From the NCBI RefSeq assembly GCF_003369565.1, contig NZ_PIOD01000007.1, positions 25,812-89,811 on the forward strand: a stretch of DNA of 64,000 nucleotides, given 5' to 3'. The DNA comes from Oceanobacillus chungangensis. Its GTDB lineage: Bacteria > Bacillota > Bacilli > Bacillales > Amphibacillaceae. This document shows, piece by piece, positions 35,353 to 42,695 of the stretch. The translations under genes were made by a program, and so were the position numbers. The notes under the pieces are model-generated. The model searched no databases and was not told the DNA's origin. It saw only the letters and a list, made by a program, of their open reading frames with translations. Every line of letters starts with the position of its first letter. The first letter of the stretch is position 1.

Positions 35353-36527
35353 GATAAAATCTCCTTGCTGAATTCTAACTGATCTAGTCGTTTAATAACC
35401 TCATCAATACGCCCTTCTGTTACAGTTAAGGAAAATCGAATATACCCCTCTCCGACCGTGCCAAAAGCAGTACCGGGTGTCACAATGACAGCTGCTTCAT
35501 CCATTAATTTATTTACAAATGAAAGGGATGTAAAGCCTGCTGGTACTTTTGCCCAGAGGAAGATTGTTCCTCGAGGTTTTTCACAGTCCATCCCCATTGA
35601 TACAAGTGCAGCATACAGCTTTTCCATTCTAGCTTTTATGATTGCATTATTTTCTACTATTGTTTGAAAATTACTGCGAAGCGCTACTGCGGCTGCTTTT
35701 TGAATTGGCAGGAACTGACTGGAATCAAGATTGCTTTTCAATGTTGCCAACGATTTGATAACTGTTTTGTTTCCAACGATATAGCCAATTCGCCAGCCAG
35801 TCATGTTGAAGCTTTTTGATAAAGAGCCAATTTCTACAGCATATTCATTTGCGTTCGGTACCTGCAATATGCTTGGCGATTGATAATTATCGAAGGTTAC
35901 AAGATTGTATGCACTATCATGTGCAGCAATTAAGTTATGTTGCTTTGCAAACGATATTGTTTGAACAAATGTGTCCAAATCTATTGTTGCCGAAGTTGGA
36001 TTGCTCGGATAGTTTAGAAACAATAATTTTGCGTGCTGCAGTTGCGATTCCGTAAGTAAATGAAATTGCGGTTTATAGCCATTTTCCTTATCTAATAGCA
36101 AATCAACACTTTCACCAGCAGCTAAATGTACCCCCATCCGGTAGACAGGATAACCCGGATTTGGAATTAACACCTTATCACCTTCATTAATCACCGCTTG
36201 GATTAGATGGACAATACCTTCTTTCGATCCGATTAGTGCTAATATTTCTGTATCTGGGTCTAAGTCGACATCATACTTCTCCTTATAAAAATTGGCGACA
36301 GCTAATCTAAATTCTATACAGCCATTATAGTTTGAATAACGTTGATTATCCGGATTCTTTGCTTCCCTTACTAAAGCATCATAAATATAAGTCGGTGTTG
36401 GCAGGTCTGGTGCACCGATTCCTAAATCAATTACATCAATCCCTTTTTCCTTTAATACCTGCTTTTTTCTATCGAGCTCGGAAAATATATATGCAGGCAT
36501 ATTCTTTACTTTATCGGAAACATACAT
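35349..36527 (-). CDS. PLP-dependent class I/II aminotransferase
   Basis: 392 residues, fold-type I. The PLP lysine is in EIGSLSKSFNMTGWRIGY; IDLGIGAPDLPTP, RYSNYNGCIEFR and FLNYPSNPTSATID are typical of the LL-diaminopimelate/aspartate aminotransferase-like subgroup. The stop overlaps the start of the acetolactate synthase-like gene (ATGA), so the two are translationally coupled. This suggests amino acid to 2-oxo acid, followed by ThDP chemistry. No T-box or riboswitch was seen upstream. Confidence 0.88.
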   Translation of the reverse strand: MYVSDKVKNMPAYIFSELDRKKQVLKEKGIDVIDLGIGAPDLPTPTYIYDALVREAKNPDNQRYSNYNGCIEFRLAVANFYKEKYDVDLDPDTEILALIGSKEGIVHLIQAVINEGDKVLIPNPGYPVYRMGVHLAAGESVDLLLDKENGYKPQFHLLTESQLQHAKLLFLNYPSNPTSATIDLDTFVQTISFAKQHNLIAAHDSAYNLVTFDNYQSPSILQVPNANEYAVEIGSLSKSFNMTGWRIGYIVGNKTVIKSLATLKSNLDSSQFLPIQKAAAVALRSNFQTIVENNAIIKARMEKLYAALVSMGMDCEKPRGTIFLWAKVPAGFTSLSFVNKLMDEAAVIVTPGTAFGTVGEGYIRFSLTVTEGRIDEVIKRLDQLEFSKEILS

Positions 36528-36689
36528 TGGCGAGTTTCTCCCCCAATCTATTTGTTCTTCTAATATGTTTATACATTTGGCAGTACAATTATTAAATTAA
36601 TTATTAGAGTGAACGAGAATAAAACACTAATTATTAAGAAAAATTTAAATTATACTGTGGAAATTCCAGTAAATTCCCTATTCCATCAA

Positions 36690-36718
36690 TTGATATTACT
36701 GCGTATATTTGTTATAAT
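36690..36718 (+). promoter_or_regulatory. Sigma-A promoter of the S1-domain gene
   Basis: TTGATA, 17-bp spacer, TATAAT: a near-consensus promoter ending about 37 bp before the TTG start. Confidence 0.8.
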
Positions 36719-36754
36719 AAGTTGGTTTTATCATTTATGAGGGGGAAAATTTTT

Positions 36755-37189
36755 TTGGCACTTGAAATTGGTAGTAAAGTAAAAGGTAAAGTAACAGGTA
36801 TTACAAATTTTGGAGCTTTCGTGGAGTTAGCTGAAGGGAAAACAGGTCTCGTTCATATCAGTGAAGTCGCAGATAGCTACGTAAAAGATGTCAATGATCA
36901 TCTAAAAGTAGGCGATGAAGTTGAGGTTAAAGTAATTGGTGAAAAAGAAGGAAAAATATCCCTATCAATCAAAAAAGCTATCGACAAGCCTGAAGGATAT
37001 TCAAAACGCCCATCTCGTCCAAGAGATAATAAAGGCTCCAATGACTTCCGTTCTAAAGGAAACTTTAAGCCAAAGGAATCTTTCGAAGATAAAATGGCTA
37101 AATTCCTTAAGTCAAGTGAAGAAAACTTATCTATCATCAAACGCAGTACAGAATCAAAACGAGGCGGTAGAGGCGGCAGACGCGGTTAG
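36755..37189 (+). CDS. yugI: S1-domain RNA-binding protein, YugI-like
   Basis: 144 residues: one S1 RNA-binding domain at the N-terminus (GSKVKGKVTGITNFGAFVEL, TGLVHISEVADSYVKDV, GEKEGKISLSIK) and a basic low-complexity tail ending SKRGGRGGRRG. The start is a TTG at 36755 behind GAGGGGG. B. subtilis YugI (general stress protein 13) has the same layout and associates with ribosomes or RNA. Confidence 0.88.
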   Translation: MALEIGSKVKGKVTGITNFGAFVELAEGKTGLVHISEVADSYVKDVNDHLKVGDEVEVKVIGEKEGKISLSIKKAIDKPEGYSKRPSRPRDNKGSNDFRSKGNFKPKESFEDKMAKFLKSSEENLSIIKRSTESKRGGRGGRRG

Positions 37190-37227
37190 GCGCATTATAT
37201 CTAGCTTCAAAGGATTTTAAATAAACA

Positions 37228-37265
37228 AGAAAAGACCCCGGGCACAAGTAGGCATCGGGGTCTTT
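37228..37265 (+). terminator. Terminator after the S1 gene
   Basis: AAAGACCCCG pairs with CGGGGTCTTT and is followed by CTTTTT. Confidence 0.95.
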
Positions 37266-37354
37266 CTTTTTGGTTCTTTTATTTTATGTTCAATGGATAT
37301 TATTTAGGCTGATGTGTGATGCTTTGTCTTACCGCATCAGCATTTACTGAGCTA

Positions 37355-37534
37355 CTAGCTCCCCATCTTTCTTCTTGTTGTACTCGCTTTTTTCGCTTGT
37401 TGACTTTGCATTCGCTTTGTTGTGTTATCCAAATTCTGTTTATTTTGGTTATTATGATCTGCCTGTGCTTGTTTTTTTCTCTCAAGTTGCTGCTTAATTA
37501 TTTCCTGCATTGTCATTTTCTTTTCATTAGACAT
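37355..37534 (-). CDS. 59-aa Gln/Lys-rich small protein
   Basis: From the ATG at 37534, with GAGGAG 9 bases upstream, 59 hydrophilic residues (MSNEKKMTMQEIIKQQLERK) with NNQNKQN and QSQQAKKASTTRRK near the end. Two stops follow (TAGTAG). No known family is certain. A second frame at 37300-37485 overlaps it and continues past these stops; it lacks its own ribosome-binding site. Confidence 0.65.
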   Translation of the reverse strand: MSNEKKMTMQEIIKQQLERKKQAQADHNNQNKQNLDNTTKRMQSQQAKKASTTRRKMGS

Positions 37535-37623
37535 CAAACTGTGCTCCTCACCATATAGATTATCCTCTATTATATTACAAGCTATGGAGAGAAAGCTATT
37601 ATTTTTAATGGGCTTCCCAGATT

Positions 37624-37702
37624 TTTAGAAAAATTGGCTGTCGCCAAGTCCTTAAGCGACAGTTTTAGTTTCACTTATGCAGTGAGAACGTTCACTTTCT
37701 TA
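37624..37702 (-). repeat. Palindromic repeat family, copy B
   Basis: Minus-strand copy with a full central stem (CTGTCGC / GCGACAG), the linker CACTGCATAAGTG and a T-rich tail. It lies between two small minus-strand genes. Confidence 0.85.
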
Positions 37703-37722
37703 TCTGCCAAAATATGATGTGT

Positions 37723-37998
37723 TTATAATACTTCATTATTATTTTGCTGTGCTTCCTGTACTTGCTGACGTGTATTATGCAGCTGCTCATAAGCCTGCTG
37801 AAATTGCGGATTATCTGTAGCTTCTCTGCCTGCTTGGTCCTGCGCTTCTTGCAAGTTCTGTTCAACTTGTTGTAATTGCTGCTCCGCTTGCTGCAGCAAA
37901 TCTAGATCTGATCCTTGTGCTAGACGGACATTGTCTTTAGCCTCGTCGATTAGCCGACTAGCTTGTTGTAATTTTGAATGTAGATTATCATGTACCAT
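37723..37998 (-). CDS. Glutamine-rich coiled-coil small protein
   Basis: 91 residues, over a quarter glutamine, heptad-like throughout (KLQQASRLIDEAKDNVRLAQ, QQAEQQLQQVEQNLQEAQDQ). No membrane segment or cysteine. GGAGGAGA precedes the ATG. Similar short Gln-rich helical proteins occur in Bacillus, some spore-associated, but I cannot assign the family. Confidence 0.75.
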   Translation of the reverse strand: MVHDNLHSKLQQASRLIDEAKDNVRLAQGSDLDLLQQAEQQLQQVEQNLQEAQDQAGREATDNPQFQQAYEQLHNTRQQVQEAQQNNNEVL

Positions 37999-38079
37999 GC
38001 TGTCTCCTCCATAACTTTAAACAATGATAATCTATATTGTTCCACCCTATTTTCTTAATATGTATGAGTATTTGAGAAA

Positions 38080-38433
38080 TCAAGCATTCTTTGCGATAGC
38101 ATCTCGAATCAATACTTTGAACTTTTCTGTTTGAATTTCTTCCAGTTTCGTTATTCGAATATGCCGCATCTGTTTTCCAGTTCCTTCAAGCAACGCTTCC
38201 TCGTCTTTTAGACTAGCCCCTAAATAAAAACCTAAATTCACATGTTTTTTCGAAGGTTGCAAATAACAAACATTTCCATTCTCACTATATGATGGCATTC
38301 CCCACTTGACCTCCTCTTTGAAATTTTCAGATGCTGCAAAGATAAGATTACGCAGACAGGTTGTTATTTCTTCAATATTCTCTGGTAATGCTTCAATCAA
38401 TTGATCAACTTTATCACTTTTGTTTGATACCAA
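38080..38433 (-). CDS. DUF1801-family protein (YdhG-like)
   Basis: About 117 residues from a TTG at 38433; an upstream in-frame GTG overlaps the AAGGAG ribosome-binding sequence. Typical content is KVDQLIEALPENIEEI, EEVKWGMPSYSENGNVCYLQPSKKHVNLGFYLG and KLEEIQTEKFKVLIRDAI. The family is small and soluble (frataxin-like fold reported for relatives); function unresolved. Confidence 0.85.
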   Translation of the reverse strand: MVSNKSDKVDQLIEALPENIEEITTCLRNLIFAASENFKEEVKWGMPSYSENGNVCYLQPSKKHVNLGFYLGASLKDEEALLEGTGKQMRHIRITKLEEIQTEKFKVLIRDAIAKNA

Positions 38434-38493
38434 TTGTAACACTCCTTAAGTATTTGCTTACCAGCAAATTAATAAAACGACCAAATTTAAGTT

Positions 38494-38886
38494 TTATTCG
38501 TTCTCGTTAATTTTTTCCATGACTGCAAAGTAATTCTCTTCACAATCGGCAAAGTTAAACACCTTACCCCCAGGAATTGTTACCATGTCTCCTACTGTAA
38601 TGTTTTTATCTTGATACTCCTGATACAATGCTTCAAGATTATCCGTGTAAAATATCAATGAGGGGGTACCTAGATTTAATTTCGGCTCCATTTCTTGCAC
38701 TATTTTCTTATTTTGCAGAACGATGCTTGTCCCCGATTCTTTTGATGGTGCAATTTGAATCGATCTCATTCCTTGCCCATTATCAGCTTCAGATATGATA
38801 CTAAATCCTAATTTTTCTGTCCAAAATTTAAGTACCGCTTCTTGATCATTTACATATAGCATAATTTGGCCAACTTGGTTTATCAT
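38494..38886 (-). CDS. VOC/glyoxalase-like protein
   Basis: 130 residues of the vicinal-oxygen-chelate fold: the N-terminal QIMLYVNDQEAVLKFWTEKLGFSIISE, FYTDNLEALYQEYQDKNI, and the terminal VFNFADCEENYFAVME (metal-ligand Glu region). Such proteins include extradiol dioxygenases, antibiotic-binding proteins and many unknowns. GGGGAAA precedes the ATG. Substrate not inferable. Confidence 0.85.
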   Translation of the reverse strand: MINQVGQIMLYVNDQEAVLKFWTEKLGFSIISEADNGQGMRSIQIAPSKESGTSIVLQNKKIVQEMEPKLNLGTPSLIFYTDNLEALYQEYQDKNITVGDMVTIPGGKVFNFADCEENYFAVMEKINENE

Positions 38887-38965
38887 TTATTATTTCCCCA
38901 TTTCAAATTGATTTTCTATTGGTCTTCCCTACTATTTTTTAAATCCATTATACTTTACCATAATA

Positions 38966-39126
38966 ATTAACCATTTACTGTAAATAAATACGCTATATTT
39001 ACAGAGAATTTACAAAAAATTTATATTTCTACTGTAAAATATAGGTAATAGGAATTAATTTTCGCTCTAAATCAGAATCATTATAGGGATATTTTCATAT
39101 TTTTCAATATCCTATTCCGCTATACT
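38966..39126. promoter_or_regulatory. Palindrome-rich region upstream of the CBS-GGDEF gene
   Basis: Two inverted repeats occur in the 377-bp gap: CTGTAAATA-N9-TATTTACAG around 38977-39003, and an ATAGGGATATT / AATATCCTAT hairpin around 39083-39114. No gene is seen. They could be operators for the GGDEF gene or its divergent neighbour. Confidence 0.35.
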
Positions 39127-39263
39127 AAAATTATGAAATTAAAGAACAGCAGCAAAATAAAATTTATATATTTGATTACAAAAACTTAGAAGCATTTATG
39201 TAGGAAGAAATATTATTTACCTTCTTTCCTGCTAAACGAGTAATTATATGGAGTGGATTGTAA

Positions 39264-40217
39264 ATGAACAAGGTTATCGGGGAAATTGCTAGAGAAGTAA
39301 CAATCATCGCACCTTTTACAAAATGTGAGGAGGTTTATGGTATCTTTGAAAAACAGCCTTCCTTAGAAGGAATCCTTGTTTGTGCGAATGATCAGCCATT
39401 AGGGCTTGTAATGAGAACTAATTTCTTTCAACGAATTTCAATAAAATATGGGTTTGATCTTTTTATGAAGCGATCAATCGACCTAGTGATGAATCAGGAA
39501 TTATTTACAGTGGACTACTCTATTCCAATAACTGAGGTCAGTTCACTCGCAATGAATCGTAGACAGGAAAATCTCTATGATCATGTGATTGTTTTGCAGC
39601 AGGGCCGAATCTATGGCGTTGTCAGCATTCGTGAGTTAATCATGAAGCTTTCCGAGCTGCAAATTAATATCGCACGTTACTCGAACCCACTTAGTGGATT
39701 ACCTGGAAATCATATGATTGATAGAAAGTTACAAGAGTATCTATCCTTTCAAGAATATACGGTGTTCTACATAGACCTAGATTCTTTTAAAGCCTTTAAC
39801 GATACATATGGATTTAAAGAAGGCGATAATTTAATTAAAGAAACGGCGAATATTATAAATCATACGATTATGACTGTCGCGAATGAGCCTTCATTTGTGG
39901 GACATATTGGTGGCGATGATTTCATTGCCGTTGTCCCTCACTATCATCACGATGATTTATGCCATTTAATCATATCGCGTTTTGATGAGGTAATTTTACG
40001 TTTTTACTCAGAAGAGGACTTACAAAATGGATATGTTCGAACGACTAATCGAAACGGAGTGCTTGAGAATATTCCTTTAGTAAGTGTATCGATTGCAGTA
40101 ATCCAAAATAAAAATACTTCTATCAATACGGTAGAGGATCTAAGCAGACTTGCAGCGAATGTGAAAAAGGATTGTAAGGCAATGAATGGGAGTGTTTATT
40201 TAACACTTGAGGAGTAA
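39264..40217 (+). CDS. CBS-GGDEF protein
   Basis: 317 residues: a CBS-domain pair (about 1-135) then a GGDEF domain. The active-site loop reads HIGGDDFIAV, i.e. GGDDF rather than GGDEF/GGEEF. NPLSGLPGNHMID and FYIDLDSFKAFNDTYGFKEG match the GGDEF part of the three-domain EAL-CBS-GGDEF proteins. A separate EAL gene lies tail to tail at 40271. May be a weak or inactive cyclase, or a GTP/c-di-GMP sensor. Confidence 0.88.
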   Translation: MNKVIGEIAREVTIIAPFTKCEEVYGIFEKQPSLEGILVCANDQPLGLVMRTNFFQRISIKYGFDLFMKRSIDLVMNQELFTVDYSIPITEVSSLAMNRRQENLYDHVIVLQQGRIYGVVSIRELIMKLSELQINIARYSNPLSGLPGNHMIDRKLQEYLSFQEYTVFYIDLDSFKAFNDTYGFKEGDNLIKETANIINHTIMTVANEPSFVGHIGGDDFIAVVPHYHHDDLCHLIISRFDEVILRFYSEEDLQNGYVRTTNRNGVLENIPLVSVSIAVIQNKNTSINTVEDLSRLAANVKKDCKAMNGSVYLTLEE

Positions 40218-40226
40218 TGTTATGGA

Positions 40227-40256
40227 GAGGGGGAACATCTCTAGCTCCCCCCTTTT
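40227..40256. terminator. Terminator between convergent GGDEF and EAL genes
   Basis: GGGGGA pairs with TCCCCC (40229-40251) with flanking A- and T-rich sequence; usable from the plus strand (CTTTT tail). Confidence 0.7.
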
Positions 40257-40270
40257 ATTCATGCTTGATA

Positions 40271-41131
40271 TTATTTAAACACCATACTTGCTAATCCAGC
40301 TTTTATAGGCAAGGTCCCCTTTCTTAAGGTAGGCTTCGGTTTTCCTAGTGCATAACCCTGTCCCATATGAATACCCAATTGCTTGATGCATGCTAATTCC
40401 GAACTACTCTCAATCCCTTCTGCTATCACTTTCGTATTTGTTTTACAAGCGAATTCTACTAGTAACTCTACAATATTCCGCTTTTCCGAATGGCTTTCAA
40501 TCTGTCTAATTAGCGATCGATCAATTTTAATGAATTCAGGTTTTAAATGGACTAATGTTTGCAGGCTGTTATAACCTGTTCCCGCGTCATCAACTGCAAT
40601 TCTAAACCCCTGCTCACGGTAATTCTCAATTACTCTTTCAAACTGATTATAATTATTAATTGCCTCCTTCTCCGTGATTTCCAACACAATTTGACTCGGA
40701 GAAAGATTATGTTTTGCTAATAGTTCCAACGTAATCCCACTTTGATAATTACGATCTGTTAAAACTTGAGGTTGTATATTAAGAAATACTAATTGATTGA
40801 TATATTCCAAATTAGTGTTGACCTGTTCCCGGTATTTTTCAAACGCAACCTCGCGGATGCAGCGCTCCACCTGAAATACATAATTACTGCTGGCAACATA
40901 ATCATAAAATGTATCTGTTGTAGGAAATTGATTGGTACTTTCTGGACGATTCAGCACTTCAAAGCCAATAGTTGAACCATCCTGCAATGAAACAATCGGC
41001 TGAAATACGGTCGTAATCTTCTTAGATTTCAATACTCTTTGTACTTCTTCACTTTTTTTGAATTCTTGATAAATCGAATTCCAATTTGATTTTAGAAAAC
41101 GGATAAAATTAAGCGTGCTATTTCGATACAT
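40271..41131 (-). CDS. EAL-domain protein
   Basis: About 286 residues, essentially a single EAL domain: VFQPIVSLQDGSTIGFEVLNRPE (EVL in place of EAL, Glu kept), IVLEITEKEAI, AVDDAGTGYNSL, FIKIDRSLI, VIAEGIESSSE and MGQGYALGKP. The Glu, DD and EGIE motifs are retained, so phosphodiesterase activity is plausible. The second of two adjacent ATGs (41131) is better spaced from AAAAGGTG. Convergent with the CBS-GGDEF gene. Confidence 0.9.
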   Translation of the reverse strand: MYRNSTLNFIRFLKSNWNSIYQEFKKSEEVQRVLKSKKITTVFQPIVSLQDGSTIGFEVLNRPESTNQFPTTDTFYDYVASSNYVFQVERCIREVAFEKYREQVNTNLEYINQLVFLNIQPQVLTDRNYQSGITLELLAKHNLSPSQIVLEITEKEAINNYNQFERVIENYREQGFRIAVDDAGTGYNSLQTLVHLKPEFIKIDRSLIRQIESHSEKRNIVELLVEFACKTNTKVIAEGIESSSELACIKQLGIHMGQGYALGKPKPTLRKGTLPIKAGLASMVFK

Positions 41132-41302
41132 CATTTCACCTTTTAATTATAATTTTCAGGACTCTTTACCTATTATAAGCTTAAAATATTAATCTACATG
41201 TATTATAATTGTAAATTCTTTGTAAATATGTACAAACTCTTCTCACCTAACAAGCTGCTAGAAGAAAATTCCATTGATATTTTTTATAAAACTGCATATA
41301 AT

Positions 41303-41318
41303 AGGAACAAACGTTCTT
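41303..41318 (+). promoter_or_regulatory. LexA (DinR) box
   Basis: GGAACAAACGTTCT contains the GAAC-N4-GTTC core of the Bacillus SOS box, 17-30 bp before the UvrX-type polymerase start, placing that gene under SOS control. Confidence 0.85.
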
Positions 41319-41334
41319 ATTGGTGGTGAATGAA

Positions 41335-42588
41335 ATGGATTATTCAATTTATCCGCGTAATGATGTGCTCTGTATTGATATGCGTTCCTTCTATGCAAGT
41401 ATTGAAGCTGTTAAATTAGGACTTGATCCAATGACAACAATGCTTGCAGTCGTAGGGGACCCAAATCGTTCAGGAAGTATTGTGCTTGCAGCATCCCCGG
41501 CCCTGAAAAAAAGGTATGGAATCAGCAATGTCAGCCGATTTTTCGAATTACCTGATGACCCGGAGATTCATGTTGTAGCCGCACATATGGCTGATTATTT
41601 ACAGGTCTCACTAGAAATTACGAAATTAATGAATAATTATGCCCCAAAAGAAGCAATTCATCCCTATTCTGTCGATGAAATTTGGGTAACAGTAAATGGA
41701 CTAGAGAAACTTTTTGGTGACCGCTGGCAAATTGCAAGAAAAATCAAAAAGGATATTTTGAACAGCTTCGGAATTACTGCCGCTATTGGAATCGGCGACA
41801 ATAAATTCCTTGCAAAGGTTGTCATGGATCTTCATGGAAAAAAGCAAGGGATTGCCGAATGCAAATATGAGGATGTTTCGGAAAAACTTTGGCCATTTCC
41901 TGTAGAAGCAATCTGGGGAATTGGCAGCAGGATGAAAAGGAATCTGAATCGAATGGGCATCATTACGCTTGGTCAACTTGCCAACTACAGCTTAGAGCAT
42001 CTTAAAAAGCGCTTCGGAATTATGGGTGAGCAATTGTATTGGCATGCTTGGGGAATTGATTTAAGCCCCGTTTTTGGTAATTTTACAAAATCAGAACAAA
42101 AAGGATTTGGTCACGGCATTGCCTTACTGCGTGACTATTCCAAGGAAGAGGTACCGATTTGTATTCTCGACCTTTGTGAGGAGGTTTGCCGCAGAACGCG
42201 AACAGCGGATAAGGTAGGGAAAACCATTCATCTTGGTATCTCCTATTCAAAAGTAACTGGTGGCGGGGGATTTTCCCGTTCAAGGTCGATTGCAATTCCA
42301 ACCAATGTGACGATGGATATTTATCATGTTTGCATGCAATTATTCAGTGAATTTTATGATGGAAAAAGTATGATACGGCATGTCTATGTCACTTTAGATA
42401 ATCTTTTTGAAAAAGGAGACATACAATTAGATCTTTTCGAGGATCGTGCAAAGAAGACAGATATTGGCTATGTTATGGATTCGATTCGCGATCGCTTTGG
42501 AACTACCGCAATACTACGTGCTTCTAGCTATACAGACGCTGGGGTCACACTGGATCGAAGTAAAAAGATTGGTGGACATTATGCATAG
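41335..42588 (+). CDS. uvrX: Y-family DNA polymerase, UvrX/YqjW-type
   Basis: Translesion polymerase, about 417 residues from the ATG at 41335 (GGTGGTGA upstream). Active-site motifs: VLCIDMRSFYASIEAVK (first Asp, steric Tyr) and YSVDEIWVTV (catalytic Asp-Glu). LAVVGDPNRSGSIVLAASPALKKRYGI and IGIGDNKFLAKV are typical of UvrX proteins, which are UmuC-like rather than DinB. An SOS box lies just upstream. C-terminal QLDLFED resembles the beta-clamp binding motif. Confidence 0.92.
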   Translation: MDYSIYPRNDVLCIDMRSFYASIEAVKLGLDPMTTMLAVVGDPNRSGSIVLAASPALKKRYGISNVSRFFELPDDPEIHVVAAHMADYLQVSLEITKLMNNYAPKEAIHPYSVDEIWVTVNGLEKLFGDRWQIARKIKKDILNSFGITAAIGIGDNKFLAKVVMDLHGKKQGIAECKYEDVSEKLWPFPVEAIWGIGSRMKRNLNRMGIITLGQLANYSLEHLKKRFGIMGEQLYWHAWGIDLSPVFGNFTKSEQKGFGHGIALLRDYSKEEVPICILDLCEEVCRRTRTADKVGKTIHLGISYSKVTGGGGFSRSRSIAIPTNVTMDIYHVCMQLFSEFYDGKSMIRHVYVTLDNLFEKGDIQLDLFEDRAKKTDIGYVMDSIRDRFGTTAILRASSYTDAGVTLDRSKKIGGHYA

Positions 42589-42630
42589 CCTGTCAATTTT
42601 AAATTTCTCTCGACGTAAAATGACCATAGA

Positions 42631-42649
42631 CTAGAATAAAATATTCTAG
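42631..42649. promoter_or_regulatory. Palindrome upstream of PAS-GGDEF-EAL gene
   Basis: CTAGAATA-N3-TATTCTAG, an exact 8-bp-arm inverted repeat about 47 bp before the start codon; a possible operator. Confidence 0.4.
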
Positions 42650-42695
42650 TAAAATAAGACTAGATAAGTTGTTGGTGAAGAGAGAGGTAAATCAA

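Noticed and set aside
36528..36689. T-box or other riboswitch ahead of the aminotransferase operon
   Set aside because: No T-box motif, specifier stem or terminator/antiterminator pair is visible.
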